From Clostridia bacterium (lineage in GTDB: Bacteria; Bacillota_A; Clostridia; Christensenellales; Aristaeellaceae): DNA of 5,405 nt. Location of the stretch: NCBI GenBank assembly GCA_017530275.1, contig JAFXMP010000290.1:1-5405 (forward strand), written 5' to 3'. This document shows, in pieces, positions 1 through 5,405 of the stretch. Within the stretch, counting starts at the first letter, position 1; each line of letters starts with the position of its first letter. The notes below the pieces were generated by a model. That model saw only the letters and a list, made by a program, of their open reading frames with translations. It was not told the DNA's origin and did not search any database. Both the position numbers and the translations under genes were made by a program.

Positions 1-480
1 CTGACGGACTTTGAGCGCATTTCGGATCACGCTCTGGACATCGCCCACAGCGCCGCCGAGATCCACGATAAGAAAATCGATTTCTCTGACGACGCCACCC
101 GCGAGCTTTCCGTTCTCAGCGCGGCCGTGCGGGAAATCGTACGGCTGACCACGGAAGCCTTTGAGAAAAACGACCTGACGCTGGCCGCCCGGGTGGAACC
201 GCTGGAGGAATTGATCGACCAGCTCTGTGAAGACTGCAAGCGCCGCCATGTGGAGCGCCTGCAGCAGGGCCGCTGCACCATTCAGCAGGGCTTTGTGTTC
301 AACGATGTGCTCGCCGGCATCGAGCGCGTGGGCGACCATTGCTCCAACATCGCCGTGGCCATGATGGAACTGGAGGAAGACGCTTTCGATACCCACGCGG
401 GCCTGCGCCGTATCCGGGATGCCCAATCTGCGGATTTCCAAACCGCTTACGACGACTATGCTGCCAGGTTCACCATATAG
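1..480 (+). CDS. Na+/phosphate cotransporter family protein, C-terminal PhoU-like region (partial, 5' end outside window)
   Basis: The frame is open from base 1 and ends at TAG (478-480), giving the last 159 residues of a longer protein. It is all helical and carries two copies of the PhoU signature: DFERISDH (residues 3-10 of the fragment) and GIERVGDH (106-113). In PhoU proteins these acidic E-R-x-x-D-H motifs bind metal on three-helix bundles. A free-standing PhoU is possible. However, the charged linker and the end soon after the second motif fit the C-terminal PhoU domain of NptA/YjbB-type Na/Pi cotransporters, where it sits in the cytoplasm behind the membrane domain and probably senses phosphate status. 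The membrane part would lie upstream of the window. A GTG at 127 could be misread as a start, but homology continues upstream of it. A terminator follows 34 nt after the stop, so this is the last gene of its transcript. PhoU-like domain: sure. Fusion to a transporter: inferred. Confidence 0.8.
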   Translation: MTDFERISDHALDIAHSAAEIHDKKIDFSDDATRELSVLSAAVREIVRLTTEAFEKNDLTLAARVEPLEELIDQLCEDCKRRHVERLQQGRCTIQQGFVFNDVLAGIERVGDHCSNIAVAMMELEEDAFDTHAGLRRIRDAQSADFQTAYDDYAARFTI

Positions 481-513
481 CACTTTATGGTTCACCAGTA
501 AATAAATGAAAAC

Positions 514-558
514 AGAGCGCACAGCGGTTCCCCTTTCGGGCGCTGTACGCTCTTTTAT
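514..558 (+). terminator. Rho-independent terminator of the Na/Pi cotransporter gene
   Basis: Arms 514-526 (AGAGCGCACAGCG) and 541-553 (CGCTGTACGCTCT) pair over 13 positions with a single C/A mismatch. CCC/GGG (531-533/538-540) can add pairs inside. The stem is followed by TTTATT and preceded by an A-rich run. It lies 33 nt after the stop codon at 478-480. It also serves as the landing site of the group IIC intron that starts six bases further on. Confidence 0.85.
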
Positions 559-733
559 TCTATGTGCGCCCGGCGGCGCACGTTTCTAAAGGGTGGAAGA
601 CCCGAATCCGCCCGGTAGCGGGAAGGATACAGCCGAAGGCAAGGGTGTCCGCCGTGAGGCGGAATCCGAAGGAAGCCGGATGTGGGAGCAGACTAACCAC
701 GGGCAAACCTCTGGCCTGACGGAGAGAAACCAC

Positions 734-739
734 ATAGAA
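734..739 (+). other. Group II intron EBS1 (pairs with IBS1 at 558-563)
   Basis: ATAGAA at 734-739 lies in the domain I segment where class C introns carry EBS1. It is the exact reverse complement of TTCTAT at 558-563, the six bases immediately before the intron's first G. This pairing selects the 5' exon in splicing and in target recognition. It supports 563/564 as the intron boundary. Confidence 0.65.
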
Positions 740-812
740 GGTCGCTTATGAGGGTAAGACTGCCGAACAAGCCAAAGCCCAATACCGACCGGGACGAAGC
801 GGCCAGGACGCG

Positions 813-1073
813 ATATTCAAAATACGGTGGTATGCGGATGATATTGTATTGCTGTGCAAAAGCCGGCGAGCAGCGGAAAGACTGCTGGTTCATGGCGGAA
901 ACCACCACAGTGAAAAGAGTCCTATCAAATGAAAAGCTCATACGCGCCGGATATTTTGATCTATCCGAAGCGTATGAGCATATTCAGTCTGCTTGTATTG
1001 GACACGCCGTGTACCGAACGGAACGCACGGTGCGGCGAGAGGACGGGGGCCAGTCACCCCCCTCCTACTCGGT
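813..1073 (+). pseudogene. Remnant of intron-encoded reverse transcriptase/maturase (two fragments, different frames)
   Basis: In the frame of position 813, codons up to the TGA at 930-932 read KIR followed by WYADDIVLLCKSRRAAERLL. This is the catalytic YADD block (RT domain 5) of group II intron reverse transcriptases and the residues that follow it. From about 895 the homology moves to another frame, where LSNEKLIRAGYFDLSEAY matches the typical C-terminal end of group IIC maturases (pattern TN.RL...GY..L...Y). Everything N-terminal to YADD, and most of the thumb/maturase region between the two blocks, is gone. The second frame has lost its normal stop and reads on through domains V and VI to 1137. 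An open frame starting at the ATG at 748 would give 129 residues, but its first half is structural intron RNA, so I do not regard it as a real gene. Fragment identity is high confidence; exact breakpoints are not. Confidence 0.82.
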
Positions 1074-1079
1074 TCTCGT

Positions 1080-1107
1080 AAAAGCGTGCGGGAAAAGCAC
1101 CACTTTT
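1080..1107 (-). terminator. Possible weak terminator of the opp-GNAT operon
   Basis: On the minus strand AAAAG (1107-1103) and GTGC (1100-1097) face GCAC (1089-1086) and CTTTT (1084-1080), with loop TTTTCCC and a small internal loop. The structure overlaps the GNAT stop codon and ends in a short T run. It has only nine pairs, five of them in the A/T-rich base, so it is a candidate only. Confidence 0.35.
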
Positions 1108-1586
1108 TATGCATTCTTTTCCAAGTGCATCACATAAATCTGGCAAGGGTTGTTTTCGTCCCACAGGGTGGGGAACACCTCGAATTCCTGGAAACCCAAG
1201 CTCTGGTAAAACAGATTGGTGCGGTCGTAATCCTCATACATGCCCATCCGCACGGTTTTTACCTGCATAAAGGCGTAGCCCGACTGAACGGCGTATTGCT
1301 TGGCTGCGGAAAACAAGGCGCGGCCTACGCCGCCTCGGTGGTATTCCTGCTTTACGCCCATGACCGCCAATTCCACTGTGGCCTTGCCGGTTTCCTTAAG
1401 GCACAGAAAGCCAATGGCCTGTCCGTCCGCGAAAGCCGCGAAAAAGGGCTGGGACGCGCTGTCCCGGATATACGCTTCCCGGGATTCTTTGACGCCGAAC
1501 CAGTCCGGCAGCGCTTCCAGGATTTCCCGGGAAATCTTCGCTTTTTCGGCAGGGTCCGTTACCTGCCGGATGCTATGATTTTTCAT
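1107..1586 (-). CDS. GNAT family N-acetyltransferase
   Basis: This 159-residue protein has the usual length and layout of a single-domain GNAT enzyme, which transfers an acetyl group from acetyl-CoA to an amine. Core strands around residues 49-78 ([13 protein letters not shown], then VELAVMGV) lead into motif [11 protein letters not shown] (82-91), which fits the R/Q-x-x-G-x-G/A pyrophosphate-binding loop. Motif [11 protein letters not shown] (123-132), is the typical C-terminal acetyl-CoA element with its tyrosine. The substrate cannot be read from sequence. I choose ATG 1586: it overlaps the oppF stop as ATGA and has an AAAAGGA/GGAAAAGG ribosome site just upstream. An alternative start at 1622 would add 12 residues ([12 protein letters not shown]) that lie inside oppF. 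The overlap implies translational coupling and expression as the last gene of the peptide-transport operon. A role in modifying imported peptides or amines is only a guess. Confidence 0.9.
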   Translation of the reverse strand: MKNHSIRQVTDPAEKAKISREILEALPDWFGVKESREAYIRDSASQPFFAAFADGQAIGFLCLKETGKATVELAVMGVKQEYHRGGVGRALFSAAKQYAVQSGYAFMQVKTVRMGMYEDYDRTNLFYQSLGFQEFEVFPTLWDENNPCQIYVMHLEKNA

Positions 1587-2527
1587 TGGTCCTTTTCCAG
1601 TTCTTTCTGATAAGATTCCCATTCTTTCTGATTAGCCCGGACAAAATGTCCCGGCTCGATTTCCGCCCAGAAGGGCTGATCTGTGCTGTAATCGTGCACG
1701 GATTCGTCGTAGATCAGGGGCGGGTCCTCGGTGCGGCGGTCCGGGGAGGGCATGGGTACGGCGGACAGCAGGGCCTTGGTATAGGGGTGCAGGGGATGGC
1801 GGAACAGGGTTTCCGTATCGGCAAGCTCCATGAGCAGGCCCTTGTGGATCACAGCGATGCGGTCGCAGATGAATCGCATCACGGAGAGGTCGTGGGAAAT
1901 GAACAGGTAGGTGAGGCCACGCTCCCGCTGCAATTCTGCCAGCAGGTTCAGCACCTGGGCGCGGATGGAAACGTCCAGGGCGGAAATGGGCTCGTCCGCC
2001 ACGATGAATTCCGGTTCCATGATGAGGGCCCTCGCGATGCCGATGCGCTGGCGCTGCCCCCCGGAAAACTCGTGGGGAAAGCGGCTGGCGAATTCGGGCA
2101 GCAGGCCCACGTCCAAGAGCGCCTGATGCACCTTTTGCTCCCGTTCTTCTTTGGTCAGCTTCCGGTGGGAATTGTACAGGCCCTCGGACACGATGTAGTC
2201 CACCTTGGCGCGCTCGTTCAGGGAGGCCATGGGGTCCTGAAAGATCATTTGGATCTTTCGCGTCACCTGCCGGTCCAATTCCTTGCTGATTTTCCCGTTG
2301 ATCTTCTGGCCGTCGAAGATCACCTCGCCCCCCGCCGTTTAATAAATGCGGATAATGGCGCGGCCGATGGTGGTTTTTCCGCTGCCGGATTCTCCCACCA
2401 GGCCGAAGGTTTCCCCGCGATAAATATCGAAGCTGACGCCCTTCACGGCGTGGAAGGGCCTGCGGTGGGAGCCGAAATCCACCTTCATGTCCTTGACGGA
2501 CAGCAGGACTTTTCTTTCTTCGCTCAT
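1583..2527 (-). pseudogene. oppF: OppF-type peptide ABC transporter ATP-binding protein, interrupted by an in-frame TAA
   Basis: Homology is continuous over 314 codons in one frame, apart from codon 63, which is TAA (2339-2341). The first piece (2339-2527, 62 residues) ends just after Walker A GESGSGKT (45-52). The second piece, open to TGA at 1583, holds the Q-loop MIFQD (Q97), signature SGGQRQR (155-161), Walker B FIVADEP (D178/E179), H-loop SHD (H212) and the C-terminal [10 protein letters not shown] region of the oligopeptide family. The protein would be the second ATPase that pairs with OppD to power peptide import. The start at ATG 2527 is set by AGGAGG seven bases upstream. The residue normally at the stop position is probably Glu or Lys, so one base change (GAA or AAA to TAA) explains it. 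TAA ends oppC, oppD and the GNAT gene, so recoding is not likely. A GTG at 2323 could restart, but the product would lack Walker A. It may be a true pseudogene or an assembly error. Confidence 0.85.
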
Positions 2528-2553
2528 GCCAGTTCCTCCTGCTTGTATTTTTT

Positions 2554-2596
2554 CCGGGGGAACCGCTCTTTGGAGCCCAAAGAGCGGTTCCCCCGG
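2554..2596 (+). repeat. Palindrome A (18-bp perfect stem)
   Basis: Left arm 2554-2571 (CCGGGGGAACCGCTCTTT) and right arm 2579-2596 (AAAGAGCGGTTCCCCCGG) are perfect inverted repeats around the 7-base loop GGAGCCC. A run of C, not T, follows on the plus strand, and a run of A follows on the minus strand, so it lacks the U tract of an intrinsic terminator in either direction. It ends 13 bases before the oppF ribosome binding site. Confidence 0.92.
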
Positions 2597-2688
2597 CCCC
2601 CCTCCGAGAAAGGCGGTAAATACCCTGCATTTTCAGCAAATAGCTCCATCATGAAGAACCATTTCCCTGCTGCTTTCTTGGAAGGGGG

Positions 2689-2735
2689 TCTGGGGGAAAC
2701 CATTCTTTGACATCCAAAGAATGGTTTCCCCCAGA
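2689..2735 (-). repeat. Palindrome B (20-bp perfect stem)
   Basis: Arms 2689-2708 (TCTGGGGGAAACCATTCTTT) and 2716-2735 (AAAGAATGGTTTCCCCCAGA) pair perfectly around a 7-base loop. It starts only four bases after the oppD stop codon. No U tract follows in the direction of operon transcription. It is a diverged copy of palindrome A in opposite orientation, with changes in one arm matched by changes in the other. Confidence 0.92.
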
Positions 2736-2739
2736 AAAC

Positions 2740-3774
2740 TTAATCGTAGCTCTCCTGCTTCAGTCTCGCCAGGACGGGCGGCGGCTCCACCTTCGGCGCG
2801 TTGGGATGCAAAAGCCAGGTGCGGGCGAAGTGGGTGGGGCTGACCTCGAAGAGAGGCGGCCGCCGCTCAAAATCGATTTTCAGCGCCTGGGGATTCCGGG
2901 CGGCGAAGGCGTCCCCCTTGATTTCCTGGAACAGGCTGGGGGGCGTGCCCTGGATGGAAAAGAGCTTTTCTCCCTTCACGCCCAATTGGGGCAGGGAGGA
3001 CAGCAGGGCCCAGGTGTAGGGGTGCTTGGCGTCGTAGAACACTTCCCGGGCCATGCCGATTTCCACGATGTCCCCGGCGTACATGACGGCCACCCGGTCA
3101 GCCACGTTGGCGACCACGCCCAAATCGTGGGTAATGTAAACGGTGGTCAGGTGGTATTTGCGCACCAGATCGCGGATCAGGTGCAAAATCTGCGCCTGAA
3201 TGGTCACGTCTAAGGCGGTGGTGGGCTCGTCGCAGATCAAAATCTTCGGGTTGCAGGCCATGGCAATGGCGATGACCACCCGCTGGCGCATGCCGCCGGA
3301 AAACTCGTGGGGATATTGTTTACTGCGGCGTTCCGGTTCGGGGATGCCCACGTCGGACAAGAGCGCGACCGCCCGCTTGTGGGCTTCGGGGCCGGTGACG
3401 TGCTGGTGCAGGGCGATGGCTTCCTCGATCTGCATGCCGATGGTTTTCAGGGGGTTCAGGCTGGTCATGGGGTCCTGGAGCACCATGGCGATCTCCTTGC
3501 CCCGGATGGTGAGCCATTCCTTTTCAGTCTTGAACTTTGCCAGGTCCTGGCCGTTGTACAGAATGCTGCCGCTGTCGATCCAGCCGTTCTGGTCCATGAG
3601 GCCCATGAAGGTTTTGGTCAGCACCGATTTGCCGCTGCCGCTTTCGCCCACAATGGCCAAGGTTTCACCCTTGTATAAATCCAGGGACACGTCCCGGATG
3701 GCGTGGAGCATCTTTCCCCGGAGGGAAAACTTCACGTTCAGGTTTTTCACGGACAAAATGGGTTCCTGATCCAC
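2740..3774 (-). CDS. oppD: OppD-type peptide ABC transporter ATP-binding protein
   Basis: This 344-residue protein has the full set of ABC ATPase motifs: Walker A GESGSGKS (43-50), Q-loop LQDP (Q100), signature FSGGMRQR (158-165), Walker B ILICDEPT (178-185, catalytic E183) and H-loop THD (H216). The oligopeptide/dipeptide C-terminal region begins around HPYTWALLSS (251-260) and includes QGTPPSL (275-281). It is the OppD-like subunit, which hydrolyses ATP on the cytoplasmic face of the OppBC channel to import peptides. The start is GTG 3774, six bases after a strong AAGGAGGG (3788-3781) that overlaps the oppC stop; the gap to oppC is 12 nt. The C-terminal region reads DAFAARNPQALKIDF and lacks the cysteines that many OppD/DppD proteins have here (CPFxxRC type), so it should not carry an iron-sulfur cluster. 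The peptide length preferred cannot be told. Confidence 0.95.
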   Translation of the reverse strand: MDQEPILSVKNLNVKFSLRGKMLHAIRDVSLDLYKGETLAIVGESGSGKSVLTKTFMGLMDQNGWIDSGSILYNGQDLAKFKTEKEWLTIRGKEIAMVLQDPMTSLNPLKTIGMQIEEAIALHQHVTGPEAHKRAVALLSDVGIPEPERRSKQYPHEFSGGMRQRVVIAIAMACNPKILICDEPTTALDVTIQAQILHLIRDLVRKYHLTTVYITHDLGVVANVADRVAVMYAGDIVEIGMAREVFYDAKHPYTWALLSSLPQLGVKGEKLFSIQGTPPSLFQEIKGDAFAARNPQALKIDFERRPPLFEVSPTHFARTWLLHPNAPKVEPPPVLARLKQESYD

Positions 3775-3786
3775 GGTTCTCCCTCC

Positions 3787-5196
3787 TTACAGATGGTTTT
3801 TGGGGTCGGCGGCGTCGGCGAAGGCGTTGCCGATGATGTAGAAGGAAATGGTGATGATGGACAGCACGATGGCGGGGAAGAAGAGCTGATACCGCAGGGA
3901 GGCGGAGGAAATCAGCTTGCGCCCCTCATTGATCAGGTTGCCTAAGGAAGGCACGTCCACCGGCAGGCCCAAACCGATATAGGTGATGAACACCTCGCTG
4001 CCGATCGCGCCTGGAATGGCCAAGGCCATGCGGAGCATGATGACCGAAACCAGATACGGCAGCAGGTTCCGCATCATGATCCGAACGGAGCCCGTTCCCA
4101 AGCACCGGGAAGCCAGGTTATAATCCCGGTCGCGGATGATCACGATCTGATTGCGGATGAAGCGCGCCATGCCCAGCCAGCGCGTGAGCGACATGGCGAA
4201 AATCAGGGTGCGGATGCCGGGCCGCATGATGTAGGAAATAAGGATCAGGATGATGGTGGTGGGGATATTGTCCAGCACGTTGTAGACTTCGGTGATCAGC
4301 CGGTCCAGCCTGCGTACATAGCCCCAGACGACGCCCACGATGATGCCGATGAACGCCTCGAAAAAGGCCACCACAAAGCCGATCCACAGGCTGGTGCGGG
4401 TGCCGCTCCATACCCGGGCCCAAAGGTCCTGGCCGATGTTGTTGGTGCCGAAGAGGAAGGGATTCTCCGAAGGGATGCTGTGCAGCGCCGTTTCCCTGAC
4501 CGTGACTACTTTTCCGTCGCCCGTTTCCCGCAGGCTTTCCGCCTCGGCGTAAAGCGGCTCGCCGTTGTTGGTGTAGTCCACGGGCTCTTCATAAACGGCG
4601 ATGGGGAAGTTGGACTTGCTCTCGTAGGGGGTGGCGGCTGGGTCTTCGGGCAGCTTCAGCTTGGTCTGGAAATTGTTCTTCACATAGCCGACTACGCCGT
4701 TGTATTCGATTTTGCACCAGTCCTCCCCGTATTCCAGCAGGGTAAAGCTCTGGCGCGCTTTCAGCGTGAGCGCCACGTTGGACACGGCGTACCAGCTATC
4801 GTCGATGGCGCTGCCCATCAGCGCCGTTCCCTCCGGCACGGTGATGTACGTGGTCGTCAGGCTGGGCGCCTGGTTTTGCAGCTGCATGCCGGTGACGGGA
4901 TTGTTGTATACCGTATTGGCTTCGTACTGGCCGGGCAGATAAGGCTGAATGAACGTGAACAGCAGCACCAGCGCCAGCACGGTCAGCAGCGTGATGGCCA
5001 TGCGGTTATGGAAGAACACGTTGAAGGTGCTGCGCCAATAGGAATAGTTGGAAAAGCCCGTTTTTTCGGACGCCTGTTCGTCGTATTGGGCGGAGACGAA
5101 CAGCGACTTATCCGGCTCCGGCAAAGGTGCGCCCTGGATCGCGGCGGTGATATTGTCCTCGACCCGGCGCTTGCGGCCTTCAAAAAGCGACAGCAT
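3787..5196 (-). CDS. oppC: OppC-type peptide ABC transporter permease with an inserted SH3b-like extracytoplasmic domain
   Basis: At 469 residues it is much longer than the usual 280-340 of OppC/DppC. Residues 1-65 are a cytoplasmic OppC_N-like tail (SYWRSTFNVFFHNRMA). TM1 is at about 66-87. The permease domain starts at FGTNNIGQDLWARVWSGTRT (249-268), carries several membrane helices, and has the EAA loop ASRCLGTGSVRIMMRNLLP (362-380), which docks on the ATPases. It ends DAADPKNHL. The extra about 160 residues lie between TM1 and the permease domain, a loop outside the membrane. Within it, VALTLKARQSFTLLEYGEDW (141-160) followed by CKIEYNGVVGYVKNNF (161-176) has the strand order and closing W-x-K-I-x-Y-N-G-x-x-G-Y-V pattern of bacterial SH3 domains. 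Residues 181-248 are unrecognised. The start ATG 5196 shares its A with the oppB stop (TGATG), with GAGGG nine bases upstream. Confidence 0.93.
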   Translation of the reverse strand: MLSLFEGRKRRVEDNITAAIQGAPLPEPDKSLFVSAQYDEQASEKTGFSNYSYWRSTFNVFFHNRMAITLLTVLALVLLFTFIQPYLPGQYEANTVYNNPVTGMQLQNQAPSLTTTYITVPEGTALMGSAIDDSWYAVSNVALTLKARQSFTLLEYGEDWCKIEYNGVVGYVKNNFQTKLKLPEDPAATPYESKSNFPIAVYEEPVDYTNNGEPLYAEAESLRETGDGKVVTVRETALHSIPSENPFLFGTNNIGQDLWARVWSGTRTSLWIGFVVAFFEAFIGIIVGVVWGYVRRLDRLITEVYNVLDNIPTTIILILISYIMRPGIRTLIFAMSLTRWLGMARFIRNQIVIIRDRDYNLASRCLGTGSVRIMMRNLLPYLVSVIMLRMALAIPGAIGSEVFITYIGLGLPVDVPSLGNLINEGRKLISSASLRYQLFFPAIVLSIITISFYIIGNAFADAADPKNHL

Positions 5197-5405
5197 CAGC
5201 GCGCACCCTCTTTCTTCACAAAGCTGATCCTCGGGTCGATCACAGCCATCAGCAAATCGCCCAGCAGCATGCCGATGATGCCGATAGCGGAATAGAGCAT
5301 CACCAGCGTCTGCACCATGGGGTTATCCTGGCGGCCGATCACGTCCACCAGCAGGCCGCCCATGCCCGGCACGGAATAAAGGGATTCGATGTAGATGGAG
5401 CCGGA
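5196..5405 (-). CDS. oppB: OppB-type peptide ABC transporter permease, C-terminal end (partial)
   Basis: The minus-strand frame is open from the window edge to TGA (5198-5196) and gives the last 69 residues. They start SGSIYIESLYSVPGMGGLLV, the conserved block of OppB/DppB permeases (GS.x.IE..FS.PGMG.L), then a final membrane helix (about TLVMLYSAIGIIGMLLGDLL), and end AVIDPRISFVKKEGAR. The DPR near the C-terminus is typical of this family. OppB pairs with OppC to form the membrane channel for peptides. The stop overlaps the oppC start by one base, so the two subunits are probably translationally coupled. The N-terminal part, and possibly the binding-protein gene and promoter, lie beyond base 5405. 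Confidence 0.93.
   Translation of the reverse strand, partial: SGSIYIESLYSVPGMGGLLVDVIGRQDNPMVQTLVMLYSAIGIIGMLLGDLLMAVIDPRISFVKKEGAR

Larger units (their letters stand above)
564..1073 (+). mobile_element. Group IIC intron relic (internally deleted)
   Basis: The element begins with GTGCGCCCGG, the conserved group IIC start. It continues through domain I signatures known from this class: AGGGTGGAAGACCCGAA, GCAAGGGTGTCCG, GGAATCCGAAGGAAGC, AAACCTCTGGCCTGA and ACAAGCCAAAGCCC. At the 3' end, domain V (about 1005-1032) folds as CGCCGTGT/GCACGGTG with a CGC triad. Domain VI (1037-1070) folds as GAG-AGGA-x-GGGGG/CCCCC-x-TCCT-CTC with a bulged A at 1067, the expected branch point. The 3' end at 1073 is placed by analogy with the usual CTCGAT end. 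A full element with its ORF is about 1.8-2 kb. Here about 510 nt remain, and the domain II/III sequences and the N-terminal half of the reverse transcriptase are missing, with the junction near 805-812. Insertion just after a terminator hairpin, in the same orientation, is the hallmark target of class C introns. It cannot encode its own maturase. Self-splicing is unlikely without domain III. Confidence 0.88.
2554..2735. repeat. BIME/MITE-like element: two inverted palindromic repeats with a linker
   Basis: The oppD-oppF spacer is filled by two related units facing each other. Unit A (plus strand, about 2554-2614) and unit B (minus strand, about 2735-2676) share, in order, a long palindrome with pattern GGGGGAA(A)CC..TCTTT-loop-AAAGA..GGTT(T)CCCCC, then CCCCCYTCCRAGAAAG. 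About 60 bases of linker separate them. Palindrome plus shared tail in head-to-head copies is the architecture of REP/BIME or small non-autonomous elements. I see no transposase, clear target duplication or gene in it. It could also affect mRNA stability between oppD and oppF. Confidence 0.7.

Noticed and set aside
522..532. AGCGGTTCCCC shared by the terminator and the right arm of palindrome A (2583-2593)
   Set aside because: The 11-base match does not extend and the terminator's partner arm differs, so it is probably chance.
748..1137. A 129-codon plus-strand open frame starting with ATG
   Set aside because: Its first half is group II intron domain I, and the rest runs through a maturase remnant and domains V/VI. 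It is an accidental frame across a decayed element.
2339..2341. Reassigned TAA codon (alternative genetic code)
   Set aside because: oppC, oppD and the GNAT gene all end in TAA at the expected places, so TAA acts as a stop here.
1632..2639. Minus-strand frame of 335 codons overlapping oppF in another frame
   Set aside because: The composition is R/G/P/H-rich low-information sequence and it has no motif. It begins inside the repeat element.
1586..2710. Long plus-strand open frame of 374 codons opposite oppF and the GNAT gene
   Set aside because: It is the antisense shadow of GC-rich genes. It is rich in G, H, Q and V with no recognisable domain, while the minus strand has complete conserved motifs.
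2554..2735. Palindromes A and B as intrinsic terminators between oppD and oppF
   Set aside because: Neither is followed by a T run in either direction; A- or C-rich runs flank them instead.
4480..5295. Plus-strand frame of 271 codons opposite oppC
   Set aside because: Antisense shadow of a well-supported permease gene.

Overview
The window looks like a moderately GC-rich Firmicute, most likely a gut-type Clostridia lineage. This is inferred from strong AGGAGG-type ribosome binding sites, a group IIC intron relic, an oligopeptide ABC operon whose proteins resemble clostridial Opp proteins, and a NptA-type Na/Pi transporter with a PhoU tail. No taxonomic marker gene is present, so the assignment is tentative.

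Layout from left to right. (1) The 3' end of a plus-strand Na+/phosphate cotransporter family gene (PhoU-like tail) runs to 480 and is followed by an intrinsic terminator at 514-558. (2) Just behind that terminator lies a decayed group IIC intron (564-1073). Domain I, domain V and domain VI are recognisable. Domains II/III and most of the reverse transcriptase/maturase are gone, leaving only a YADD-motif fragment and a C-terminal fragment in different frames. (3) The rest, on the minus strand, is one operon read right to left: oppB (partial, C-terminus), oppC, oppD, oppF and a GNAT acetyltransferase. The oppB/oppC and oppF/GNAT junctions overlap, oppC/oppD are 12 nt apart, and only oppD/oppF are separated by a long spacer (about 210 nt).

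The operon would encode the two permease subunits and two ATPases of a peptide importer. The substrate-binding protein is not in the window. Two points are unusual. The OppC permease carries an extra extracytoplasmic region with an SH3b-like fold signature. The oppF reading frame has an in-frame TAA between its Walker A and Q-loop, so it is broken as written. The oppD-oppF spacer holds two near-perfect long palindromes in opposite orientation. They share a longer core and differ by compensatory changes, like a REP/BIME or MITE-type element.

No complete new defence or mobile system is visible. The most interesting items are the paired palindromic repeat, the SH3b-bearing permease, the oppF nonsense codon and the terminator-associated intron relic.
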